Source: an uncultured beta proteobacterium (GTDB lineage: Bacteria; Pseudomonadota; Gammaproteobacteria; Burkholderiales; Burkholderiaceae). From it: a DNA stretch of 10,550 nucleotides. Positions 1-7,641 of the stretch are shown one piece after another. Below the pieces are notes generated by a model that searched no databases, was not told where the DNA came from, and was given only the letters and a program-made list of their open reading frames with translations. Position numbers and translations under genes: made by a program. Position 1 is the first letter of the stretch; each line of letters starts with the position of its first letter. Location of the stretch: assembly GCA_903843315.1 (NCBI GenBank), contig CAIMPQ010000199.1, forward strand, positions 1 through 10,550, given 5' to 3'.

Positions 1-86
1 GTGTCGAAGTGTGGGTTGTTCCTACAGATGAGGGTTTTATGACGGCGCAAGAAGCAGTTAATTTAATAAAAGACCAGTCTTTATAA
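1..86 (+). CDS. ackA: Acetate kinase, C-terminal end only (partial)
   Basis: This is the tail of a plus-strand gene that enters from the left edge. Codons run from base 3 to a TAA at 84-86, giving 27 residues. The stretch VWVVPTDEGFMTAQEAVNLI resembles the C-terminal signature I recall for acetate kinases (in E. coli, VVIPTNEELVIAQDASRL): a short strand, then PT(N/D)E, then a helix containing A-Q-(D/E)-A. Acetate kinase interconverts acetate plus ATP with acetyl phosphate plus ADP in the cytoplasm. The gene converges on lysS and shares the terminator at 134-155. The assignment rests on fewer than 30 residues and no catalytic residues are in view, so another protein with a similar tail is possible. 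Confidence 0.6.
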   Translation, partial: VEVWVVPTDEGFMTAQEAVNLIKDQSL

Positions 87-133
87 GTCGGGCATTAAAA
101 CATCCTCAGGCTATATAGGAGCTGGGCGATTAA

Positions 134-155
134 AAAGGCACCCTAGGGTGCCTTT
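134..155. terminator. Bidirectional rho-independent terminator between converging genes
   Basis: This is a perfect 22-base palindrome, AAAGGCACCC and its complement around a central TA. As RNA it would fold to a 9-base-pair stem with a CTAG loop. On the minus strand the stem is followed by TTTTTA, a proper U tract, about 44 bases after the lysS stop. On the plus strand it is followed by TTTATTTC, about 50 bases after the stop of the left-edge gene. It therefore fits termination of both converging transcripts. The rest of 87-198 shows no other feature. Confidence 0.88.
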
Positions 156-198
156 ATTTCATCTCAAAATTTACTTGAAGATTCTTTTTCTCTCTGAA

Positions 199-1755
199 TT
201 ACTCTTCTTCGCGACGGAGGTGGGGGAATAGAATCACATCACGAATGTTTGGAACATCCGTGAGAAGCATGACTAAGCGATCGATACCAATGCCGCAGCC
301 AGCAGTTGGAGGCATTCCGTATTCGAGGGCGCGGATGAAGTCATGATCAAAGTACATTGCTTCTTCGTCTCCCGCCTCTTTTTGCTCGACTTGCTTGCGA
401 AAGCGGTTGGCTTGATCTTCAGCATCATTCAATTCTGAGAAACCATTAGCGATTTCACGTCCGGTAATAAAGAGTTCAAAGCGCTCAGTGATGCCTGGAC
501 GGGTATCGGATTCTCTTGCAAGTGGGCTCACTTCGATTGGGTAATCAATGATGTAAGTTGGCTCCCAAAGATGTGCTTCAGCGACCAATTCAAATAAAGC
601 AAGTTGAAGGGCGCCAATGCCAGCGTTCTTGAGTGTTGGAGAATCTGGATTCTCGCCACCTTTTTTCAATTCGCTGCGGATGAAATCAAAGTCTTCCAAC
701 TGGGCTGCTTCATAGCTCTTACCTGATTGACCACAGTACTTCAGAATCGCTTCAGTAATAGTAAGACGTTGGAATGGCTTACTCAGGTCGAGTTCACGAC
801 CTTGGTGTGTCAATACTGCGGTACCTTGTGCATCCATCGCAGCTGCGCGGATCATGCCTTCCGTGAAATCCATCAGCCAACGGTAATCCGTATAGGCCGC
901 ATAGAACTCCATCATGGTGAATTCAGGGTTATGTCGTGGGCTGACACCTTCGTTACGGAAGTTGCGGTTGATTTCAAAGACGCGTTCAAAGCCACCCACT
1001 ACTAAACGCTTGAGATACAGTTCTGGGGCAATACGCAAGAACATTTGCATATCAAGAGCATTGTGGTGAGTAATAAAGGGTTTAGCGGTAGCGCCACCGG
1101 GAATCGGATGGAGCATCGGCGTTTCTACTTCCATGAAGTCAGCCTCGAGCATATGGCGACGCAACGAAGCAATCGCATTACTACGTGCTTTGAAAGTATT
1201 ACGACTTTCTGGATTCACAATCAAATCGACATAACGCTGGCGATATTTGGTCTCAAGATCAGAGAGGCCATGAAACTTATCTGGCAACGGTCGTAAGGAC
1301 TTGCTCAGTAAACGTAAGTTGCTGCATTCAACCGACAACTCACCTTTATTGGTCTTAAAGAGATTACCTTCGGCTGAAATGAAGTCGCCCATGTCCCAAT
1401 GCTTAAAGGCACCATGGGTATCAGCACCACTAAGCTCATCACTGATATAGAACTGAATTTGACCGCTACGATCTTGGATGGTTGCAAAGCTGGCTTTACC
1501 CATCACCCGTTTCAATACCATGCGCCCCGCAACCTTCACGTGAACTTTCTTGGCTGCCAGCTCTTCTTTGGTGAGGCTATCGTAGTGTGTATGTAGATCG
1601 GCTGCTAAATGCGTGGGGACAAAATCATTTGGGAAAGCAATGCCACCTTCGCGCAGCTTGGCTAGTTTTTCACGGCGTTCCGCAATGATGTGGTTCTCAT
1701 CCACTGCTTCATTGGCTGGCGCTGGTGTATTGCCTGAGTTGGTTTTATCGTTCAT
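199..1755 (-). CDS. lysS: Lysyl-tRNA synthetase, class II
   Basis: This 518-residue cytoplasmic enzyme charges tRNA-Lys with lysine using ATP. An N-terminal OB-fold that binds the anticodon begins near residue 72 (VHVKVAGRMV) and runs to about 150. The class II core follows. Motif 1 lies around 195-215. Motif 2 is at 260-285, with FEINRNFRNEGVSPRHNPEF including the ATP-binding FRNE. Motif 3 is GCGIGIDRL at 486-494. Length is close to the usual 500-510 residues, with a slightly long polar N-terminal tail. The ATG at 1755 lies 12 bases after the prfB stop. No clear Shine-Dalgarno precedes it (the bases before ATG are CCCACGAAT), so translation probably depends on coupling to prfB. The prfB-lysS order is also that of E. 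coli. The gene ends at the shared terminator. Confidence 0.97.
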   Translation of the reverse strand: MNDKTNSGNTPAPANEAVDENHIIAERREKLAKLREGGIAFPNDFVPTHLAADLHTHYDSLTKEELAAKKVHVKVAGRMVLKRVMGKASFATIQDRSGQIQFYISDELSGADTHGAFKHWDMGDFISAEGNLFKTNKGELSVECSNLRLLSKSLRPLPDKFHGLSDLETKYRQRYVDLIVNPESRNTFKARSNAIASLRRHMLEADFMEVETPMLHPIPGGATAKPFITHHNALDMQMFLRIAPELYLKRLVVGGFERVFEINRNFRNEGVSPRHNPEFTMMEFYAAYTDYRWLMDFTEGMIRAAAMDAQGTAVLTHQGRELDLSKPFQRLTITEAILKYCGQSGKSYEAAQLEDFDFIRSELKKGGENPDSPTLKNAGIGALQLALFELVAEAHLWEPTYIIDYPIEVSPLARESDTRPGITERFELFITGREIANGFSELNDAEDQANRFRKQVEQKEAGDEEAMYFDHDFIRALEYGMPPTAGCGIGIDRLVMLLTDVPNIRDVILFPHLRREEE

Positions 1756-1767
1756 ATTCGTGGGTAA

Positions 1768-2872
1768 TTAAACGCCTTGCTTCAGGCTAGCTTCAATAAA
1801 GGCATCAAGATCACCATCTAATACTTTTTGGGTATTCGAGATCTCAACGTTGGTGCGTAAATCTTTAATGCGGCTTTGATCTAAGACATAGGACCGGATC
1901 TGGTGACCCCAGCCCACATCAGTTTTACTCGCTTCTAATTTATCTTGTTCAGCACGACGCTTTTGCATTTCATGCTCATAGAGGCGTGACTTGAGCATGG
2001 TCATCGCTTCGGCGCGGTTGCGGTGTTGACTGCGATCGTTCTGACACTGCACCACAATTCCTGTAGGTAAGTGGGTTAGACGCACGGCAGAGTCGGTTTT
2101 ATTAATATGCTGACCTCCAGCTCCAGAAGCACGGTAGGTATCTGTGCGAATGTCCGCAGGATTCACGTCGATCTCAATCGAATCATCCACTTCAGGATAG
2201 ACATAAATTGAAGCAAATGACGTATGCCGACCATTGGATGAATCAAATGGGGACTTACGGACTAAACGATGCACACCGGTTTCAGAACGAAGGTGTCCAT
2301 AAGCGTATTCACCATCCACTTTAATCGTGGCACTTTTGATACCAGCAACGTCACCATCAGATTCTTCGAGAATTTCTGTTTTGTAGCCTTTGCGTTCGCA
2401 GTACTTCAGGTATTGACGATAGAGCATGCTGGCCCAGTCACACGCTTCAGTACCACCGGCACCTGCTTGGATATCAATAAAGCAACTGCACGGATCCATC
2501 TCATTGTGAAACATGCGGCGGAACTCGAGATCACCAACGATCTTGCTATAACTTTCCACGTCTTGCGCAATTGCGATAATCGTATCGAAATCACTTTCTT
2601 CTTTGGCCATATCAAAGAGTTCAATGGCACCAGTGATGTTGGTATTTAAATCAGTCAGGGTGGCAACAACACCGTCGAGCAATTTCTTTTCTTTGCCCAG
2701 GGCTTGCGCTTTCTTTTGATCATCCCAAATGGTGGGATCTTCCAGAATTGAGTTAACTTCAGTAAGGCGACGTGACTTTACTTCGAAGTCAAAGATACCC
2801 CCGAAGAGCTTGCTCACGGGTGAGCAGGTCGGACAGAGTATTCGAAATTGTATTTAATTGTTCAGCTTCCAT
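1768..2872 (-). CDS. prfB: Peptide chain release factor 2, with programmed +1 frameshift
   Basis: RF2 ends translation at UGA and UAA codons. The gene must be read in two frames. ATG at 2870-2872 opens 27 codons (MEAEQLNTISNTLSDLLTRE, then QALRGYL) up to an in-frame UGA at 2789-2791. A +1 shift on CTT then continues as DFEVKSRRL to the stop at 1768, giving 367 residues; E. coli RF2 has 365. Landmarks in full-length numbering are the SPF stop-codon recognition motif at 207-209 and the GGQ peptidyl-hydrolysis motif at 252-254. The residue matching E. coli position 246 is Ala, the usual highly active form. An open frame from GTG at 2817 is only an out-of-frame artefact of the downstream part. 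The gene sits 34 bases after recJ and 12 before lysS. The bases before the ATG are TTAGGGG, abutting the start, so its ribosome site is not canonical. Confidence 0.96.
2788..2803 (-). promoter_or_regulatory. prfB: prfB programmed +1 ribosomal frameshift site
   Basis: The minus strand reads C GGG GGT ATC TTT GAC across codons 24 to 28, that is GGGGG-TAT-CTT-TGA-C in the starting frame. All known parts of the RF2 site are present: a G-rich internal Shine-Dalgarno-like run, the slippery CTT, the UGA stop and the following C that weakens termination. In characterised bacteria low RF2 makes ribosomes pause at UGA and slip forward, so the factor controls its own synthesis. The layout matches the E. 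coli site from the G run onward. Confidence 0.96.
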
Positions 2873-2889
2873 CCCCTAATTATAAGGGG
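2873..2889 (-). other. Small stem-loop directly before the prfB start codon
   Basis: On the minus strand CCCCT pairs with AGGGG across a 7-base loop (TATAATT). The 3' arm ends at the base before the prfB ATG. The G run is the only purine-rich element near this start, so the hairpin could mask it. The loop also contains TATAAT, the consensus of a sigma-70 -10 box, but I find no -35 hexamer at 16-17 bases upstream. The stem is only five pairs, and its role is unproven. Confidence 0.35.
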
Positions 2890-2906
2890 GTTATTGCTCT
2901 CGCCCT

Positions 2907-4667
2907 TTAGGTTCCAGCACTTTCATCATGGGCCTCGATCATCAGCTGAACGCGGGCTTGACCCTGATAGCGATCGGTGACTAGGCGGTAGGCCAGTTTA
3001 GCTTTGGGAGGTAGGGTTTGGGTGCGGTTAAACCAAACGGCGGTGAGCGGTTTACTGGTGGATTTCCCCTCTGCTGCGCCTAGAGGGCGAACCAGGAGGC
3101 GTAAGTGTTTTTCTTTCATGAGATTTTGTTGGGTAATCTCAAACTCTCCGTAAAAGACCGGTTGCGGAAAGCCTTGACCCCAGATTTCTTCAGCGAGGAG
3201 GTCGCCAATTTCTGGGGTAAATTCGGATGCTTCTAAAGCGCCATCATGGGTATGGCGTCGCTCCAATAATTCATCGGTTAATAGGCTACTTGCCACCTCC
3301 TGAAAACAAGCATCAAACTTTTCGAAATCCTGTTTTCGGATAGTTAAACCTGCAGCCATAGCATGGCCACCAAACTTTAAGATGAGCCCAGGCTCTCTCT
3401 TCGAAACTAAATCGAGTGCATCCCTTAGGTGAAAACCAGTCAAGGATCGGCCAGAACCACGCAGTTCTTCACCTGTACTCCCATCGGCAGGAGCAAAGAC
3501 AATAGAGGGGCGATTAAAGCGTTCTTTCAGTCGTGAGGCTACGATTCCAACAACGCCTTGATGCCACTCTGGGTTCCAAAGGCAGATGCTCGTTCTTTGT
3601 GCCATAGTTCCGGCTAATTGATCTTCCGCTAGATGAGCAAGCGCTGCTTCTTGCATGCCGGTTTCAATGACACGCCGTTCGCGATTAATACGATCGAGCT
3701 CATGTGCCAGTGTGATTGCTTCATCTGTTTTATCGGTTAGTAATAAGCGTATACCTAAGGTCATATCCGCTAAACGTCCAGCAGCATTTAATCGAGGGCC
3801 AATCGCAAATCCAAGATCGAACGTATTTGCCTTGCGTGGGTCGCGGACCGCTGCTTGAAACAGGGCCTGGATTCCCGCTTGAGAAACACCAGCCCGAATA
3901 CGCTTTAAACCATTGGAAACGAGAACCCGATTATTCCGATCAAGTTGCGCTACATCTGCAACAGTACCTAATGCCACTAAATCTAATAAGTTCTCGATCT
4001 TCGGTTGATTCTCATTCGTAAATTTGCCCCGCTTGCGTAGTTCTGCCCGTAAAGCCACCAATAAATAGAACATGACACCTACTCCAGCAAGCGCTTTACT
4101 GGGGAAGTTACAGCCCGGTTGATTGGGATTGACGATGGCGGTCGCATTCGGCAGTCGATCCCCAGGTAAGTGGTGATCAGTCACAATCACTTCCATCCCT
4201 AGTTCACGGGCACGTTCAACGCCTGCTTCACTCGCAATACCGTTATCAACCGTAATGAGGTATTTAGGTTTGGGCGTTTGTTGTGCAGCGAGCTCAACAA
4301 CTTCTGGTGTGAGGCCATACCCCATCGTGAAGCGATTGGGTACTAGAAACTGAATAGGGGTCTCGGGACCGCCCAGCATGCGCAAGCCCCGCAAGCCAAC
4401 AGCACAAGCGGTAGCTCCATCGCAGTCATAGTCTGCAACGATGAGCATGGGTTCTTTTCGTTCAAGAATATCTGCGAGTAAAGACGCAGTGCTGATGCAA
4501 TTCTTGAGCTCTACTGGTGAAAGCAATTGCTTCAAATCCAGCGAGAGCTCTTCTGGAGACTCAAGACCGCGCGCTGCATACAATCTCGCTAGCAATGGAT
4601 GAAGACCGCTTTGATGCAACCAGGTAGCGGTCCTTTCAGAGAAGGGGCGCTGTGAAAATAATCCCAT
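2907..4667 (-). CDS. recJ: Single-stranded-DNA-specific exonuclease RecJ
   Basis: RecJ degrades single-stranded DNA 5' to 3' in recombination, mismatch and base-excision repair. From ATG at 4667 the product has 586 residues; E. coli RecJ has 577. The N-terminal DHH phosphoesterase domain shows ADYDCDGA (metal-binding Asp near 79, 81 and 83), VDN with Asp 141, and TDHHLPGD with DHH at 164-166. The DHHA1 region shows GPRLNAAGRL, HQGVVGIVASRLKE, GSGRSLTGFHLRDAL and GGHAMAAG near 433-440. A C-terminal OB-like part follows. A start at 4721 (MGLLEK) is possible, but it overlaps the upstream gene by 55 bases. The start at 4667 instead forms TAATG with that gene's stop, puts GAAAGAGA upstream, and gives an N-terminus that aligns better with RecJ. 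All catalytic motifs look intact. Confidence 0.96.
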   Translation of the reverse strand: MGLFSQRPFSERTATWLHQSGLHPLLARLYAARGLESPEELSLDLKQLLSPVELKNCISTASLLADILERKEPMLIVADYDCDGATACAVGLRGLRMLGGPETPIQFLVPNRFTMGYGLTPEVVELAAQQTPKPKYLITVDNGIASEAGVERARELGMEVIVTDHHLPGDRLPNATAIVNPNQPGCNFPSKALAGVGVMFYLLVALRAELRKRGKFTNENQPKIENLLDLVALGTVADVAQLDRNNRVLVSNGLKRIRAGVSQAGIQALFQAAVRDPRKANTFDLGFAIGPRLNAAGRLADMTLGIRLLLTDKTDEAITLAHELDRINRERRVIETGMQEAALAHLAEDQLAGTMAQRTSICLWNPEWHQGVVGIVASRLKERFNRPSIVFAPADGSTGEELRGSGRSLTGFHLRDALDLVSKREPGLILKFGGHAMAAGLTIRKQDFEKFDACFQEVASSLLTDELLERRHTHDGALEASEFTPEIGDLLAEEIWGQGFPQPVFYGEFEITQQNLMKEKHLRLLVRPLGAAEGKSTSKPLTAVWFNRTQTLPPKAKLAYRLVTDRYQGQARVQLMIEAHDESAGT

Positions 4668-5653
4668 TAGAGAATGATCTCTTTCCAGGTGAGCGGTTCT
4701 GTTTTTTTCCAGAAGGCCCAAGATTTTCTATAAAGATCTTTGGTGGTCAGGACCCGTTCACGCAATCTTCCTTTAGGAAAGTCGATGAGAAGGACTTCAT
4801 CCAACTCTTTATTTAGAAGTGCGTTGCTTAGTTCAGGCCAAATGAGTTCAGGTTGATCTAGCCAGGCAAAGGACCCAGGCGCTATCTGAATATGAAATTC
4901 TTTTTCGTAGGGGAGATGAAGTAGCTTTGCTAATCCTGCGAGGATTGGGTGTGTTCCGCAAAGACGTTGAGATTGTTGCAATATGTCTGGTGTCTTTACA
5001 TCATTCAGCTTGCCGATGCCGCTAATCCATAGTGAGTTAATACTGGGCATACCAACTTGTTCGCGCGCTTGATTCACTGGGCCAATATGCCAAAGCATTT
5101 GAATCTCATTCTGTAATTTACGCCACCGTTTTGCAATACCTTCTTCATTGGTGTCTCGTGGCATCCACCACTCAATATTTCTACCATGAGCTTGATCGAC
5201 GCTGTAACTTGCTAAGCTGGCGAAAGGGCCTGCGGGGATAAACCAATAGCGAAAACCTTGATAAAGGATGTTTGACTGAAAGTCTTCTTCAATGAAGGGG
5301 AGTGCGGCTTTGAGAAGTTCAGTCGATTCAGCTTCTGTCAGATCAATCTGATTTTGTCCCATCAGAATTAAATGGTCTCGGGTGGCATGGAAATGAACAG
5401 GTTGTAGGCAAGCGATGACTTCGATGGGGTTTACTGCTTGTGCTGTTTGTCCCAAAAGCAGGACCGGAGCTAAAGGCACCGAATCTCCCAATAAAAAACG
5501 TTCGTGAGGCAGCCCTTTGAGGGGGCGGTCTGCAATAGCCTGACCTTCTTCGGAATCATAGGTATCCTCCCCTGCAAGCATCAGGGTGAAACGCTTTTGG
5601 GCGCTTTGTGGGGGATTGGATTTTGCAGTCATTCCCCTGATTTTAGGTGGCAT
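4667..5653 (-). CDS. RpfE-type conserved protein of unknown function, coupled to recJ
   Basis: This is a 328-residue soluble protein with no signal peptide or membrane segment. I recognise it as the family placed next to recJ in beta- and gamma-proteobacteria and often labelled 'regulatory protein, RpfE type' after the Xanthomonas rpf locus. Its motifs are LQPVHFHATRDHLILM (83-98), WRKLQNEIQMLWHIGPVNQA (177-196) and SINSLWISG (204-212). The rest is rich in Trp, Leu and Pro, and I see no catalytic signature. Its TAA shares a base with the recJ ATG, so the two are probably translated together, pointing to a link with RecJ or simply to conserved operon structure. The start is uncertain: ATG at 5653 has only GGA at a usable distance, while ATG at 5632 has AGGGGA placed too close. 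Biochemical function is unknown. Confidence 0.72.
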   Translation of the reverse strand: MPPKIRGMTAKSNPPQSAQKRFTLMLAGEDTYDSEEGQAIADRPLKGLPHERFLLGDSVPLAPVLLLGQTAQAVNPIEVIACLQPVHFHATRDHLILMGQNQIDLTEAESTELLKAALPFIEEDFQSNILYQGFRYWFIPAGPFASLASYSVDQAHGRNIEWWMPRDTNEEGIAKRWRKLQNEIQMLWHIGPVNQAREQVGMPSINSLWISGIGKLNDVKTPDILQQSQRLCGTHPILAGLAKLLHLPYEKEFHIQIAPGSFAWLDQPELIWPELSNALLNKELDEVLLIDFPKGRLRERVLTTKDLYRKSWAFWKKTEPLTWKEIIL

Positions 5654-5693
5654 TTGGGTATTCCATCAGTTTGTCTCTGCAATTGTCTAAACT

Positions 5694-6962
5694 GTGGCTA
5701 TGTTGAGACTTCCTATTGAGCTAGAAATCGGCCTACGCTATACCCGATCCAAGCGTCGCAAGACGGTGGGGAAGCGTGACGGCTTCCTTTCTTTTATTTC
5801 CGGAATCTCCACCGCGGGTATCGCTTTGGGTGTGGCCTCTCTGATAGTCGTTCTGTCAGTCATGAACGGTTTCCAGAAAGAGGTGCGTGATCGCATGCTC
5901 TCCGTCCTCTCCCATGTAGAAATTAGCGCTCCTGAAGGATTGGCTAATTGGGAGCCACTTGCTCTTAAGATAGCCGCTCAACCGCATGTTGTAGGTGTTG
6001 CGCCGATGGTGAGTTCACAAGGTTTACTCAGTCGTGAAAATATTATGCGTGGTGTAGCTATACGAGGCATTTCTCCCGCTGATGAGGGTAAAGTTTCTGA
6101 TCTACCCAAACAATTCGTTGCGGGCAATATTGACGATCTCAAGCCAGGAAGTTTTGGTGTCGCTTTAGGTGCACAACTCGCTGCGATGGTAGGAGCCCAT
6201 GTCGGCGATCGTATTAATCTGATTGTTCCAGAGAGTGACTTAACGCCTGCTGGCGCAATGCCTCGGATGCGCACACTACAAGTAGTCGGCATTGTGGATA
6301 GCGGCCATTATGAATACGACAGTTCCTTAGCCATCATGCACTGGAAAGACGCCGCTGCCTTATTGCGCCTGCATGACCCTTCTGGCTTGCGGATCAAGGT
6401 AGATGATATGCAGCGTGCTCCAGAGATTGCCAATGAATTGGCTGGCATTGTTCCACAAGCACTTTGGGTGACTGACTGGTCGCGCTCGAATCGCAACTGG
6501 TTTGCTGCTGTTCAAACCGAAAAGAAGATGATGTTCATTATCTTGACCTTAATTATTGCAGTGGCTGCATTTAATCTCGTCTCTACTTTAGTGATGACTG
6601 TGAATGAGAAACAAGCAGACATTGCCATTTTGAGAACGATGGGCGCTAGCCCAGGATTAATTCAGCGCATCTTTTTAATTCAGGGTCTGTCGATTGGCAT
6701 ACTGGGCTCCTTAGCGGGGGTGGGCTTGGGTCTACTGATTGCTCTCAATATCGATGTCATTGTTCCAGCCATCGAAGCTATCTTCCGCGTACGTTTCTTG
6801 CCGCGCGAGGTTTACTTTATTAGTGAATTGCCTTCCGATGTCAGGTTGAGTGATGTAGTGACTGTGGGATTGATGGCTTTTGGTCTTTCCGTCCTGGCTA
6901 CGCTCTACCCAAGTCGTCGTGCCGCCAAGGTGCAGCCTGCGGAGGCCTTGCGCTATGAATAA
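5694..6962 (+). CDS. lolC: Lipoprotein-releasing ABC transporter permease, LolC/LolE family
   Basis: This inner-membrane subunit of the Lol system extracts outer-membrane lipoproteins and hands them to periplasmic LolA. The product has 422 residues from GTG at 5694, or 420 from ATG at 5700; neither has a clear Shine-Dalgarno. The first membrane helix is near 31-58 (FLSFISGISTAGIALGVASL), followed by VMNGFQKEVRDRML. A large periplasmic domain of about 60-275 follows. Three C-terminal helices lie near 279-302, 323-352 and 386-405. NEKQADIAILRTMGASPGLI (304-323) is the cytoplasmic coupling segment that meets the ATPase. Only one permease gene accompanies lolD here, whereas E. coli has lolC and lolE, so the transporter may use a homodimer (LolF-like) unless a second gene lies elsewhere. 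The stop overlaps lolD by 8 bases. Confidence 0.92.
   Translation: MAMLRLPIELEIGLRYTRSKRRKTVGKRDGFLSFISGISTAGIALGVASLIVVLSVMNGFQKEVRDRMLSVLSHVEISAPEGLANWEPLALKIAAQPHVVGVAPMVSSQGLLSRENIMRGVAIRGISPADEGKVSDLPKQFVAGNIDDLKPGSFGVALGAQLAAMVGAHVGDRINLIVPESDLTPAGAMPRMRTLQVVGIVDSGHYEYDSSLAIMHWKDAAALLRLHDPSGLRIKVDDMQRAPEIANELAGIVPQALWVTDWSRSNRNWFAAVQTEKKMMFIILTLIIAVAAFNLVSTLVMTVNEKQADIAILRTMGASPGLIQRIFLIQGLSIGILGSLAGVGLGLLIALNIDVIVPAIEAIFRVRFLPREVYFISELPSDVRLSDVVTVGLMAFGLSVLATLYPSRRAAKVQPAEALRYE
6941..6945 (+). promoter_or_regulatory. lolD: Strong ribosome binding site deciding the lolD start
   Basis: GGAGG lies nine bases before ATG at 6955, inside the end of the upstream permease gene. It is the clearest Shine-Dalgarno in the window and settles the lolD start. 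Confidence 0.85.
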
Positions 6963-7641
6963 TTTGGTATTAATGGCTAGAGGCTTGGCAAAGACTTATG
7001 GTCAGGGACCCACTGCTGTTGAAGTTCTCAAGGATATTGACTTAGATGTGGCGCCTTCAGAAAAGGTAGCTATTGTTGGGGCTTCAGGCTCAGGCAAAAG
7101 TACTTTATTGCACCTTCTGGGTGGCCTGGACACTCCTAGTGCTGGTTCAGTCGTGTTAGCGGGTTCAAACCTCAATCAATTAACAGTGAAAAAATTAGAT
7201 CAGTTACGCAATCAAAGTCTTGGCTTTATCTATCAATTTCATCATCTCTTAGATGAATTTAGCGCCGTTGAAAACGTGGCATTGCCATTGCGCATTCGTG
7301 GCTTAGGTAATGATGAGTCAATGGAGCGTGCCAGCAAGATCCTCAAAGCCGTAGGATTGGCTGCCCGCGAGTTACATACTCCAGGTGAGTTATCTGGTGG
7401 TGAGCGTCAACGTGTAGCAGTTGCAAGAGCCTTGGTTGGTAATCCAGCTTGTGTTTTAGCCGATGAGCCAACTGGAAATCTGGATACTGAAACTGCTGAT
7501 GGTGTGTTTGATTTGATGTTAGATATTGCTCGCGATCAGGGCACTGCTTTCGTGATCGTGACTCATGATCCCATTCGCGCAAAACGTTGTGACCGTATTT
7601 TGCATTTAGAGCGCGGAGTATTAAAGACGTTTTCACAATGA
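6955..7641 (+). CDS. lolD: Lipoprotein-releasing ABC transporter ATPase LolD
   Basis: This 228-residue cytoplasmic ATPase drives lipoprotein release by the Lol complex; E. coli LolD has 233 residues. All nucleotide-binding motifs are present: Walker A GASGSGKST (42-50), Q-loop Gln 94 in YQFHHLL, signature LSGGERQ (146-152), Walker B CVLADEP with Asp 170 and Glu 171, and switch His 204 in VTHD. ATG at 6955 is chosen over longer upstream reading because GGAGG lies at 6941-6945 with a 9-base gap and the N-terminus MNNLVLMARGLAKTY fits the family. The start lies inside the last codons of the permease gene, an 8-base overlap that should give equal subunit supply. The stop overlaps tatD (ATGA). Confidence 0.96.
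   Translation: MNNLVLMARGLAKTYGQGPTAVEVLKDIDLDVAPSEKVAIVGASGSGKSTLLHLLGGLDTPSAGSVVLAGSNLNQLTVKKLDQLRNQSLGFIYQFHHLLDEFSAVENVALPLRIRGLGNDESMERASKILKAVGLAARELHTPGELSGGERQRVAVARALVGNPACVLADEPTGNLDTETADGVFDLMLDIARDQGTAFVIVTHDPIRAKRCDRILHLERGVLKTFSQ

Noticed and set aside
727..1596. Three plus-strand open frames opposite lysS (727-1005, 1045-1296, 1399-1596)
   Set aside because: They lie antisense to a well-conserved gene, show no recognisable protein pattern and have no ribosome site. They are shadows of lysS codon use.
1768..2817. prfB as a plain 349-residue ORF from GTG at 2817
   Set aside because: That start is in the shifted frame. The real ATG at 2872, the UGA and the slippery CTT explain the gene fully and restore family length.
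4665..4721. recJ starting at ATG 4721 (604 residues)
   Set aside because: It overlaps the upstream gene by 55 bases and adds 18 residues not expected in RecJ. The TAATG start at 4667 fits better.
5686..5702. TAAACT at 5688-5693 as a -10 box for the permease gene
   Set aside because: It matches only four of six bases and has no -35 hexamer at 16-18 bases upstream.
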